From Alcaligenaceae bacterium (GTDB lineage Bacteria; Pseudomonadota; Gammaproteobacteria; Burkholderiales; Burkholderiaceae_B), in NCBI GenBank assembly GCA_947380655.1, contig CANCRX010000034.1, forward strand, positions 1 through 32,482: a stretch of DNA of 32,482 nt. Direction: 5' to 3'. The position numbers were made by a program, and so were the translations under genes. Positions 1 to 7,088 of this stretch are shown in pieces. The notes beneath the pieces are model-generated. The model ran no database searches. It had not been told where the DNA came from and saw nothing but the letters and a program-made list of their open reading frames with translations. Position 1 is the stretch's first letter, and each line of letters opens with the position of its first letter.

Positions 1-114
1 ATCTGGATGGACTATGTCAAGCCCGTTGGTCTGCGTTTGTTTTTAATGGTTCTGACCATCTTGTGGCTGGTTGGTTCGATTGTGTACTTCGTGCACACTC
101 TCTGGAGAGTCTAA
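1..114 (+). CDS. sdhD: Succinate dehydrogenase membrane anchor subunit SdhD, C-terminal fragment
   Basis: The window opens inside a reading frame of 37 codons that ends at TAA 112-114, three bases before the sdhA start. The visible residues begin IWMDYVKPVGLRL and continue as one hydrophobic segment (about residues 13-32 of the fragment) ending in HTLWRV. A terminal transmembrane helix directly upstream of sdhA fits SdhD, the small cytochrome b-associated anchor of complex II, which helps form the quinone site and holds the SdhAB catalytic heads to the inner membrane. The call rests mainly on position and the helix, because the heme- and quinone-binding residues lie outside the window. Confidence 0.85.
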   Translation: MWMDYVKPVGLRLFLMVLTILWLVGSIVYFVHTLWRV

Positions 115-117
115 GCC

Positions 118-1896
118 ATGGCTGAGATTAAATCATCATTGCCACGTCGTAAATTTGATGTGGTGGTTGTAGGTGCTGGCGGTGCCGGTATGCGCTGCTC
201 GTTACAACTCGCCAATGCGGGCCTGAACGTTGCCGTGCTGTCAAAAGTATTTCCTACCCGTTCACACACTGTTGCCGCTCAGGGTGGTATCGGTGCCTCG
301 CTGGGTAACATGAGCGAAGACAACTGGTACTGGCACATGTATGACACCGTCAAGGGTTCAGACTGGCTGGGCGATCAGGACTCGATCGAATTCATGTGTC
401 GCGAAGCTCCAAGCGCTGTGTATGAGCTTGAGCACTTCGGTATGCCTTTTGACCGTAATCCTGATGGCACTATTTATCAGCGTCCATTCGGTGGTCATAC
501 TGCAAACTTCGGTGAAAAGCCTGTCCAGCGTGCCTGTGCTGCCGCCGACCGGACCGGTCATGCTTTGTTGCATACCCTCTATCAGCGTAACGTCGCATCG
601 CGCACTCAGTTTTTCGTTGAGTGGATGGCACTGGATCTGATTCGTGACGAAGAAGGTGACGTCGTGGGCGTAACAGCGCTCGAGATGGAAACCGGCGAAA
701 TGTACATTTTCGAAGCTAAAACAACGGTGCTGGCAACCGGTGGAGCAGGCCGTATCTGGGCTGCCTCGACCAATGCTTTTATCAATACCGGTGACGGTAT
801 GGGTATGGCAGCGCGTGCGGGTGTTCCGATGCAGGATATGGAATTCTGGCAATTCCACCCGACGGGTGTAGCCGGTGCGGGCGTGCTGATTACCGAAGGC
901 GTGCGTGGCGAAGGCGGCATCTTGTTGAACAAAGATGGCGAGCGTTTCATGGAGCGCTATGCTCCAACGCTGAAAGATCTGGCCCCGCGTGACTTTATTT
1001 CACGCTGTATGGATCAGGAAATCAAAGAAGGCCGAGGCTGTGGTCCAGATGGTGCTTACGTGCATCTGAAACTTGATCACCTTGGTGCCGATGTGATTAA
1101 CAAGCGCTTGCCATCGATTCTTGAAATCGGTCACAAGTTTGCCAACGTTGATGCAACCAAAGAGCCAATTCCCGTTGTACCAACCATTCACTATCAGATG
1201 GGCGGCATTCCGGCGAACGTCAACGGCCAGGTTGTGACCTGGGACGGCTCACAAAGCAAAATTGTCAATGGTCTCTACGCTATTGGTGAGTGCGCGGCGG
1301 TGTCGGTTCATGGTGCAAACCGTCTTGGTACCAATTCGCTGCTGGATCTGATTGTTTTTGGTCGTGCTTCAGGCAATCATATTGTTGCTGCACACAAGGA
1401 TCACAAACTGACACACAAGCCTCTGCCACAAGCTTCGGTTGACTACTCAATTGATCGCGTCAACAAGATTGAGTCGCGTACAACAGGCGAGAAGACACAA
1501 GCCGTGGGTAACGAAATCCGTAACGCAATGCAGCAGCATTGCGGCGTGTTCCGTACCATCGCTTCGCTTGAAGAAGGCGTGCGTAAGATTGATGAGTTAG
1601 CGGCTAAAGTCGAACAGGTCGCCTTCCAGGATAAATCGAAAGTCTTCAACACTGCACGTATTGAGGCGCTTGAGTTGAGCAACATGATCGAAGTTGCCCG
1701 CTCAACGATTCATTCGGCTGCTGCCCGTCGCGAAAGCCGCGGTGCGCATGCTCTGGATGATCACCCAACACGTGATGATGATAACTGGATCAAGCACACA
1801 CTCTGGTATTCGGACGGCAATCGCCTCGATTACAAGCCTGTGCAAATGCAGCCACTCACCGTTGAAAGCTTCCCGCCCAAGTCGCGGACCTTCTAA
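118..1896 (+). CDS. sdhA: Succinate dehydrogenase flavoprotein subunit SdhA
   Basis: This is the catalytic flavoprotein of complex II (succinate to fumarate, electrons to FAD), cytoplasmic face of the inner membrane. The 592-residue product has the usual length. It begins with a Rossmann FAD motif (VVVGAGGAGMR, about 16-26). The SHTVAAQGGIGA stretch supplies His50, the expected site of covalent FAD attachment. Further conserved elements are QFHPTGV, the RGEGG loop and GANRLGTNSLLDLIVFGRA near residues 400-418. The ATG at 118 follows a GGAGAG ribosome site that overlaps the sdhD end, so translation is probably coupled. It is followed after 23 nt by sdhB. Nothing is missing from the catalytic core. 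Confidence 0.98.
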   Translation: MAEIKSSLPRRKFDVVVVGAGGAGMRCSLQLANAGLNVAVLSKVFPTRSHTVAAQGGIGASLGNMSEDNWYWHMYDTVKGSDWLGDQDSIEFMCREAPSAVYELEHFGMPFDRNPDGTIYQRPFGGHTANFGEKPVQRACAAADRTGHALLHTLYQRNVASRTQFFVEWMALDLIRDEEGDVVGVTALEMETGEMYIFEAKTTVLATGGAGRIWAASTNAFINTGDGMGMAARAGVPMQDMEFWQFHPTGVAGAGVLITEGVRGEGGILLNKDGERFMERYAPTLKDLAPRDFISRCMDQEIKEGRGCGPDGAYVHLKLDHLGADVINKRLPSILEIGHKFANVDATKEPIPVVPTIHYQMGGIPANVNGQVVTWDGSQSKIVNGLYAIGECAAVSVHGANRLGTNSLLDLIVFGRASGNHIVAAHKDHKLTHKPLPQASVDYSIDRVNKIESRTTGEKTQAVGNEIRNAMQQHCGVFRTIASLEEGVRKIDELAAKVEQVAFQDKSKVFNTARIEALELSNMIEVARSTIHSAAARRESRGAHALDDHPTRDDDNWIKHTLWYSDGNRLDYKPVQMQPLTVESFPPKSRTF

Positions 1897-1919
1897 GTCA
1901 GTATTTCTGGATACCCATC

Positions 1920-2636
1920 ATGAGCACAAAACGCATCGTGAAGTTTGAAATATATCGCTACGATCCTGATAAGGACGAGCGCCCCTACATGCAAAAACTC
2001 GAAGTCGAGTTGCAGCCTACTGACAAGATGCTGCTCGACGCGCTGTTGCGCATCAAGCTCGACGTCGATGACAGTCTGGCGCTGCGCCGTTCATGCCGCG
2101 AAGGCGTGTGTGGTTCAGATGCGATGAACATCAATGGTAAAAACGGTTTGGCCTGCACCACTAACATGCTCGAGTTGACTGAGCCAGTTGTGTTGCGTCC
2201 CTTGCCAGGTCTGCCAGTCATTCGCGATCTGATCGTGGACATGACACAGTTCTTTAACCAGTACCATTCGATCAAACCATACCTGGTCAACGATACACAG
2301 CCACCAGAGAAAGAGCGTTTGCAGTCCCCGACTGCCCGCGAAGAACTTGATGGCTTGTATGAATGCATCCTGTGTGCTTGCTGTTCGACCTCCTGCCCAT
2401 CTTTCTGGTGGAATCCCGACAAATTTGTCGGCCCAGCAGGTTTGTTGCAGGCTTATCGTTTTATTGCTGATGACCGTGATCATGCAACCGAAGAGCGTCT
2501 CGATAACCTCGAAGACCCTTATCGTTTGTTCCGCTGCCATACCATCATGAATTGTGTTGATGTTTGCCCTAAAGGTCTGAACCCCTCCAAGGCAATCGGC
2601 AAAATCAAGGAAATGCTGGTTCGTCGTACGGTATAA
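1920..2636 (+). CDS. sdhB: Succinate dehydrogenase iron-sulfur subunit SdhB
   Basis: SdhB passes electrons from the SdhA flavin to quinone through three iron-sulfur centres. The 238-residue protein shows the N-terminal ferredoxin-type 2Fe-2S site (Cys59, Cys64, Cys79, with Asp67 in the place of one cysteine, as in E. coli SdhB). It then has the C-terminal double cluster domain: CILCACCSTSCP from Cys149 and CHTIMNCVDVCPKGLNP further on. The start ATG at 1920 lies 23 nt after sdhA in the same operon. A terminator-like hairpin follows within 10 nt of the stop codon, so part of the transcription may end here rather than continue into sdhE and gltA. Confidence 0.98.
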   Translation: MSTKRIVKFEIYRYDPDKDERPYMQKLEVELQPTDKMLLDALLRIKLDVDDSLALRRSCREGVCGSDAMNINGKNGLACTTNMLELTEPVVLRPLPGLPVIRDLIVDMTQFFNQYHSIKPYLVNDTQPPEKERLQSPTAREELDGLYECILCACCSTSCPSFWWNPDKFVGPAGLLQAYRFIADDRDHATEERLDNLEDPYRLFRCHTIMNCVDVCPKGLNPSKAIGKIKEMLVRRTV

Positions 2637-2642
2637 AGTTGT

Positions 2643-2684
2643 AAAGGCCGCTTGTGTGATGCGTTCATTACAGGCGGTCTTTTT
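2643..2684 (+). terminator. Terminator-like hairpin between sdhB and sdhE
   Basis: Bases 2643-2655 (AAAGGCCGCTTGT) can pair with 2670-2682 (ACAGGCGGTCTTT) over 13 positions including two G-U pairs. The loop is 14 nt, and a run of five T (2680-2684) closes the structure. It lies 7 nt after the sdhB stop. This has the form of an intrinsic terminator or attenuator inside the operon; partial read-through into sdhE-gltA is inferred, since no strong promoter is seen before sdhE. Confidence 0.65.
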
Positions 2685-2732
2685 CTTGCATTGAAGTAAA
2701 CAGCCGAGATGCTCGGTTTGACAGGGCGTGAA

Positions 2733-2993
2733 ATGGGAAAGCTGACAGATCTGGACCGAACAAGAATACGCTGGCGTGCCAGGCGTGGCTTGCTTGAAAA
2801 CGATTTGATCATTACTCGTTATCTTGACGCCTTTGAGACTGAACTGACGGATGTGGAAGTGGGGGCGCTGACTCAATTATTTGAGATTGGCGACAATGAA
2901 TTGCTGGATTTACTGTTGGCGAGAACCGAGCCTGAGGGCGCGCTCGACCGGCCTGCTGTGCACGATGTGCTTAAAAATATTCGTGCGCTTTGA
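2733..2993 (+). CDS. sdhE: FAD assembly factor SdhE (YgfY/CptB family)
   Basis: SdhE is a small cytoplasmic chaperone that promotes covalent flavinylation of SdhA. The family signature RGxxE is present as RGLLEND in the basic helix IRWRARRGLLENDLI, followed by an acidic helical C-terminal half, as usual for this family (about 80-95 residues). The start at ATG 2733 (86 residues) is preferred because AGGG lies 6 nt upstream and the distance to the RGxxE motif fits the family; an in-frame ATG at 2709 would add eight residues. The gene sits between sdhB and gltA, and the next gene starts 21 nt downstream. Confidence 0.92.
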   Translation: MGKLTDLDRTRIRWRARRGLLENDLIITRYLDAFETELTDVEVGALTQLFEIGDNELLDLLLARTEPEGALDRPAVHDVLKNIRAL

Positions 2994-3014
2994 ATTTAAC
3001 CGAAGGAATTACCG

Positions 3015-4322
3015 ATGAAACTGTCCGATAAAAAAGCCACGCTATCGTTTTCAGACGGAAGCGCCTCTGTTGACTTCCCTGTTTACGACGGTACCGTCGG
3101 TCCGCAGGTAATCGATATCCGTAAGCTCTACGGTCAAACAGGTATGTTCACCTACGACCCAGGTTTTTTGTCGACTGCGTCATGTTCATCGAGCATTACC
3201 TATATTGATGGTGACAAAGGCGAGCTGCTTTATCGTGGCTACCCAATCGAGCAGCTGGCCGTGAACTGCGATTTCATGGACATCTGTTACCTGATCTTGA
3301 ATGGCGATTTGCCTGACGAGAAGCAGAAATTAGAGTTTGACGATCTGGTCACCCATCACACCATGGTGAACGAGCAGATGCAGTTCTTTCTGCGCGGTTT
3401 CCGCCGTGATGCGCATCCAATGGCTGTGTTGACGGGTCTGGTTGGTGCGTTGTCTGCTTTCTATCACGACTCAAACGACATCACCAATCCACATCATCGT
3501 CATGTTTCTGCAATCCGTCTGATTGCAAAAATGCCGACACTGGTTGCGATGGCTTATAAATATTCGCAAGGTCAGCCTTACGTCTATCCACAAAACAATC
3601 TGTCTTACACGGGCAATTTCCTGCGCATGATGTTCGCAACACCTTGCGAAGAATATGTGGTGAACCCCGTTGTCGAGCGCGCACTGGATCGTATCTTTAT
3701 CCTGCATGCAGATCACGAGCAAAACGCTTCGACTTCAACGGTTCGTTTGTGCGGCTCTTCCGGTACAAACCCGTTTGCTGCGATTGCAGCGGGCGTGGCT
3801 TGCTTGTGGGGTCCTGCGCATGGTGGCGCAAACGAGGCGTGCCTGCAGATGCTGGAAGACTTGCAAGCAAAAGGCGGTATGTCCGTGGTTGCTGAGTTTA
3901 TGGAGCAGGTAAAGGACAAAAACTCAGGCGTTCGCCTGATGGGTTTTGGTCATCGTGTTTATAAAAACTACGATCCACGCGCCAAGCTGATGCAGCAGAC
4001 TTGCAAAGAAGTCCTGGCTGCCTTGGGTCTGGAAAATGATCCGCTGTTCAAGCTTGCCATGGAAGTTGAGCGCATCGCACTTGAGGACCCATACTTTGTC
4101 GAGCGCAAACTCTATCCTAACGTTGATTTCTACTCCGGTATTGTTCAGCGTGCGATTGGCGTGCCTACTGCATTGTTTACAGCAATTTTTGCTCTGGCTC
4201 GCACCGTTGGCTGGATTGCACAATGGAACGAAATGATTTCCGATCCAGAGTATAAGATTGGTCGTCCACGTCAGTTGTTCGAGGGCTCAGTTGCCCGTGA
4301 TGTGCCTAACCGCAAAAAATAA
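3015..4322 (+). CDS. gltA: Type II citrate synthase
   Basis: Citrate synthase condenses acetyl-CoA with oxaloacetate, the entry step of the TCA cycle, in the cytoplasm. The 435-residue length and N-terminal beta-rich region are those of the hexameric, NADH-sensitive Gram-negative type. The catalytic residues are visible: His269 in GPAHGGANE, His313 in MGFGHRVYKNYDPRA and Asp371 in NVDFYSGI. The oxaloacetate-binding region HADHEQNASTST precedes them. A good ribosome site (GAAGGAA, ending about 6 nt before ATG) fixes the start. The gene closes the sdh cluster and is followed by a strong intrinsic terminator. Confidence 0.98.
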   Translation: MKLSDKKATLSFSDGSASVDFPVYDGTVGPQVIDIRKLYGQTGMFTYDPGFLSTASCSSSITYIDGDKGELLYRGYPIEQLAVNCDFMDICYLILNGDLPDEKQKLEFDDLVTHHTMVNEQMQFFLRGFRRDAHPMAVLTGLVGALSAFYHDSNDITNPHHRHVSAIRLIAKMPTLVAMAYKYSQGQPYVYPQNNLSYTGNFLRMMFATPCEEYVVNPVVERALDRIFILHADHEQNASTSTVRLCGSSGTNPFAAIAAGVACLWGPAHGGANEACLQMLEDLQAKGGMSVVAEFMEQVKDKNSGVRLMGFGHRVYKNYDPRAKLMQQTCKEVLAALGLENDPLFKLAMEVERIALEDPYFVERKLYPNVDFYSGIVQRAIGVPTALFTAIFALARTVGWIAQWNEMISDPEYKIGRPRQLFEGSVARDVPNRKK

Positions 4323-4371
4323 ATAGATGACGGGCTTCATGCGCTGCGGTGCATGAAGACTGATCGGAAAT

Positions 4372-4403
4372 AAAAATGTCATCCCCTCGGGGATGACATT
4401 TTT
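4372..4403. terminator. Strong terminator after gltA, probably bidirectional
   Basis: AAAAATGTCATCCCC (4372-4386) and GGGGATGACATTTTT (4389-4403) form a perfect 15-base inverted repeat; the RNA hairpin would close with a CTCG tetraloop. A-rich and T-rich flanks on opposite sides let it work for gltA on the plus strand and for maeB on the minus strand. A second hairpin, CTTCATGC (4335-4342) with GCATGAAG (4351-4358), lies just upstream. Confidence 0.9.
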
Positions 4404-4444
4404 ATTGGTGTTAACTGCTTTCGGTACTGATTGCCTCGCATGTG

Positions 4445-4478
4445 TTTAAACCGTAAGACCCAGGTCATACGGTTTAAA
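4445..4478 (-). repeat. Interrupted inverted repeat just downstream of maeB
   Basis: TTTAAACCGTA (4445-4455) is mirrored by TACGGTTTAAA (4468-4478). Inside, GACC and GGTC can add four more pairs past one A/A mismatch. It begins 4 nt after the maeB stop on the minus strand. It has no T-run on its 3' side, so it looks more like a 3'-end protecting stem than a complete intrinsic terminator; the gltA hairpin further on can supply termination. Confidence 0.55.
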
Positions 4479-4481
4479 TCA

Positions 4482-6767
4482 TTAGCGTTTTTCTGATTCC
4501 ATCTGTGCGTTCACAACGGCCAGCGCGGTCATGTTCACCACGCGACGAACCGTAGCACTGGTTGTCAGTATGTGTACAGGTCGTGCTGCACCCAACAGCA
4601 CTGGACCCATCGCAATGCCATGGCTGCCTGTCATTTTCAACAGGTTATAGGTGACGTTACCCGTGTCAAGGTTAGGCGTAATCAGCAAGTTGGCCGTACC
4701 CTTGAGTGTGCTGTCTGGATAGCTGGCCATACGGATGCTTTCTGACAGTGCGGAGTCCGCGTGCATCTCGCCATCGACCTCCAGACCAGGTGAACGCTCG
4801 GAAATCATCGCACGTGCCTGAGCCATTTTGCGCGATGAGTCAGTTGGGCGACTGCCAAAGTTAGAGTGCGACACGAGCGCGACTTTAGGCACGATACCAA
4901 AGCGGCGAACTTCTTGCGCAGCCTGAATAGTCATATCTGCAACTTGTTCCGCAGTCGGGTCTTCGTTGACGTGCGTATCGCAAATAAACAGCGTCTGGTC
5001 TGGCAGCATCAATACATTCATTGCCGCAAAAGTAGATGCGCCTTCTTTAAGCCCAATGACATCCTCAACGTATTTCAGCTGATTGTCGAAACGGCTGCTC
5101 ATGCCGCACAGCAGCGCATCACCATCACCTCGCTTGAGCAACAGCACGCCAATTAGAGTGTTGTGCTTGCGGACCATTGCTTTGGCAATCGCGGGGGTGA
5201 CACCGTCTCGACCTTTGAGGCGGTAGTATTCGGTCCAAGCCTCTGTAAAGCGCTCATCGTTCTCAGGATCTACGATCTGGATATTGCGACCGGGTTCCAG
5301 ACGCAAACCCATTTTCTTGATGCGCATTTCAATCACAGCAGGGCGACCAATCAGAATAGGGAAGGCAATCTTTTCATCGGTAGCTGTTTGTGCTGCACGT
5401 AATACACGCTCGTCTTCACCGTCCGCATAGATAACGCGTTTCGGTGCGCGCTTTGCCTGCGAGAACAGTGGGCTCATCAGTTGACCTGAGTGATACACCA
5501 TCGCCTGCAATTTTTCGCGGTAGGCATCCATGTCCTTGATCGGACGGCGTGCAACGCCAGACTCTGCCGCAGCTTGTGCAACGGCGGGCGCGATCATGGT
5601 GATCAAGCGCGGGTCAAAGGGCTTTGGAATGATGTAATCAGGTCCAAAAGTCAGATCTTGACCCGCATAGGCTTGTGCGACCTCATCGCTTTGTTCCGCT
5701 TCAGTGAGTTCTGCAATCGCTTTGACACAAGCGAGTTTCATTTCTTCGGTAATGCGGCTTGCGCCACAGTCCAGCGCGCCACGGAAAATAAAGGGGAAAC
5801 ACAATACGTTGTTGACCTGGTTCGGATAATCCGAGCGACCGGTCGCGATGATGCAATCAGGACGAGCGGCTTTCGCGATCTCAGGACGAATCTCTGGCTC
5901 AGGGTTGGCGAGCGCCAGGATCAGAGGCTGTGTGCCCATGCTCTTGACCATTTCAGCATTGACCACGCCCGCGGCCGAACAACCCAGAAATACATCAGCA
6001 CCGACCATTGCTTCGGTCAGCGTGCGCAGGTTTGTCTGTTGCGCGTAACGAAGCTTATTAGGCTCCATGTTGGCGTCACGACCTTCGTAAATTACGCCAC
6101 GCGAGTCACAGACATAAATGTTTTTCTTCGCAATACCCAAGTGCACGAGCAAATCCAGACAGGCAATCGCGGCTGCACCGGCACCTGAAACGACCAGTTT
6201 GACCTGATCCATTTTTTTACCAACGACTTTGAGGCCGTTCAGAATCGCGGCAGAAGAAATAATCGCTGTGCCATGCTGATCATCATGAAAGACGGGAATC
6301 TTCATGCGTTCTTTAAGTTTTGTTTCAATATAGAAACACTCCGGCGCTTTGATGTCTTCGAGGTTGATGCCGCCCAGTGTTGGTTCCAGCGCTGCAATGA
6401 TGTCGACCAGTTTGTCAGGATCGGTTTCATCGAGCTCGATATCAAACACGTCGATGCCAGCGAATTTTTTAAACAGGCAACCTTTACCTTCCATCACAGG
6501 TTTTGCTGCCAGAGGTCCGATATTGCCCAGACCAAGAACAGCGGTGCCGTTTGTAATCACACCAACCAGGTTTGAGCGTGAGGTGTATTTTGCTGCCGCC
6601 TCGTCACCCTCTGCATAGATCGCCATGCAGGCGTGTGCTACGCCTGGGGAATAGGCCAAAGACAAGTCGTCCTGGTTCGCGAGGGGTTTTGTCGGTGTGA
6701 CTGAAATTTTGCCTGGAGTGGGGTAGGCATGATAGTCAAGGGCCAGTTTTACGAGATTTTCGTCCAT
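4482..6767 (-). CDS. maeB: NADP-dependent malic enzyme with C-terminal phosphotransacetylase-like domain (MaeB)
   Basis: MaeB oxidatively decarboxylates malate to pyruvate with NADP, drawing carbon out of the TCA cycle and supplying NADPH. The 761-residue size and two-part build match E. coli MaeB. Residues about 1-410 are the malic enzyme part: SLAYSPGVAHAC, VFHDDQHGTAIISSAA (metal and active-site segment) and a Rossmann motif in VVSGAGAAAIACLDLL. Residues about 430-761 resemble phosphotransacetylase (VIYADGEDERVLRAAQ, and MGPVLLGAARPVHILTTSATVR near the end). In this family the second domain is usually regulatory, binding acetyl-CoA, rather than catalytic. It is transcribed convergently to gltA and divergently from sucA. 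Confidence 0.96.
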   Translation of the reverse strand: MDENLVKLALDYHAYPTPGKISVTPTKPLANQDDLSLAYSPGVAHACMAIYAEGDEAAAKYTSRSNLVGVITNGTAVLGLGNIGPLAAKPVMEGKGCLFKKFAGIDVFDIELDETDPDKLVDIIAALEPTLGGINLEDIKAPECFYIETKLKERMKIPVFHDDQHGTAIISSAAILNGLKVVGKKMDQVKLVVSGAGAAAIACLDLLVHLGIAKKNIYVCDSRGVIYEGRDANMEPNKLRYAQQTNLRTLTEAMVGADVFLGCSAAGVVNAEMVKSMGTQPLILALANPEPEIRPEIAKAARPDCIIATGRSDYPNQVNNVLCFPFIFRGALDCGASRITEEMKLACVKAIAELTEAEQSDEVAQAYAGQDLTFGPDYIIPKPFDPRLITMIAPAVAQAAAESGVARRPIKDMDAYREKLQAMVYHSGQLMSPLFSQAKRAPKRVIYADGEDERVLRAAQTATDEKIAFPILIGRPAVIEMRIKKMGLRLEPGRNIQIVDPENDERFTEAWTEYYRLKGRDGVTPAIAKAMVRKHNTLIGVLLLKRGDGDALLCGMSSRFDNQLKYVEDVIGLKEGASTFAAMNVLMLPDQTLFICDTHVNEDPTAEQVADMTIQAAQEVRRFGIVPKVALVSHSNFGSRPTDSSRKMAQARAMISERSPGLEVDGEMHADSALSESIRMASYPDSTLKGTANLLITPNLDTGNVTYNLLKMTGSHGIAMGPVLLGAARPVHILTTSATVRRVVNMTALAVVNAQMESEKR

Positions 6768-6795
6768 GAGCAGCTGTTCTAACCTTTAGTTGAAA

Positions 6796-6824
6796 GTTTT
6801 ACGTAAGCTTACAGGCAAGTTCAA
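6796..6824 (-). promoter_or_regulatory. Candidate sigma70 promoter for maeB
   Basis: On the minus strand TTGAAC (6824-6819) and TAAAAC (6801-6796) are separated by 17 bp, each matching four of six consensus bases. The spacer holds a perfect 10-bp palindrome GTAAGCTTAC (6803-6812), which could be an operator. This is the best pair found upstream of the maeB start; it remains a sequence match only. Confidence 0.35.
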
Positions 6825-6953
6825 CTGAATTCAGCATGTTCTTAAGAGTTTCGATCGTGCAGTGCAGCATATAAAAACCAACAAAATCAACACACTCTGA
6901 AGGGTTATTCAGACAAAGTGAAGAAAAAAGAGGGTTCCTGGAACGCTAGGGGT

Positions 6954-6959
6954 TATACT
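6954..6959 (+). promoter_or_regulatory. Candidate -10 element for the sucA operon
   Basis: TATACT matches five of six -10 bases and lies in the 321-bp gap between maeB and sucA. No good -35 is found 16-18 bp upstream (AGGGTT sits at 6931-6936), so an activator or another sigma factor may be needed. Transcription from it would start near 6966, leaving a leader of about 120 nt that contains the structured region described next. Confidence 0.4.
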
Positions 6960-6960
6960 T

Positions 6961-7088
6961 CGATGCCGGCTTTTAAGGCGCATTTAAACTGCCTTCTGCC
7001 ACGCTATCCGCAAACCGGTTTGGCCGATTAAGCGGAAGGTATTCCTGCATCGCAACGGGTGAAGCACTCGACAAGGTGAAGCGACAAT
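6961..7088 (+). promoter_or_regulatory. Structured 5' leader of sucA, candidate sucA RNA motif
   Basis: Nested complementary segments can be read directly. CGATGC (6961-6966) pairs with GCATCG (7047-7052). CCTTCTGC (6992-6999) pairs with GCGGAAGG (7032-7039) with one G-U. The perfect palindrome CAAACCGGTTTG (7011-7022) lies inside that stem. Between the outer stem and the start codon are two copies of GGTGAAGC (7058-7065 and 7075-7082), the second serving as the ribosome site for ATG 7089. A conserved cis-regulatory RNA called the sucA motif is known in 5' leaders of sucA in Burkholderiales, and position and gene fit; assignment to that family is inference. If transcription starts at 6966, most of the outermost stem would not be transcribed. 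Confidence 0.6.

Noticed and set aside
2115..2876. Open frame of 253 codons on the minus strand opposite sdhB and sdhE
   Set aside because: It lies across two certain genes on the other strand and its product resembles no known family.
5490..6188. Open frame of 232 codons on the plus strand opposite maeB
   Set aside because: Antisense shadow of the well-supported MaeB frame; no recognisable motifs.
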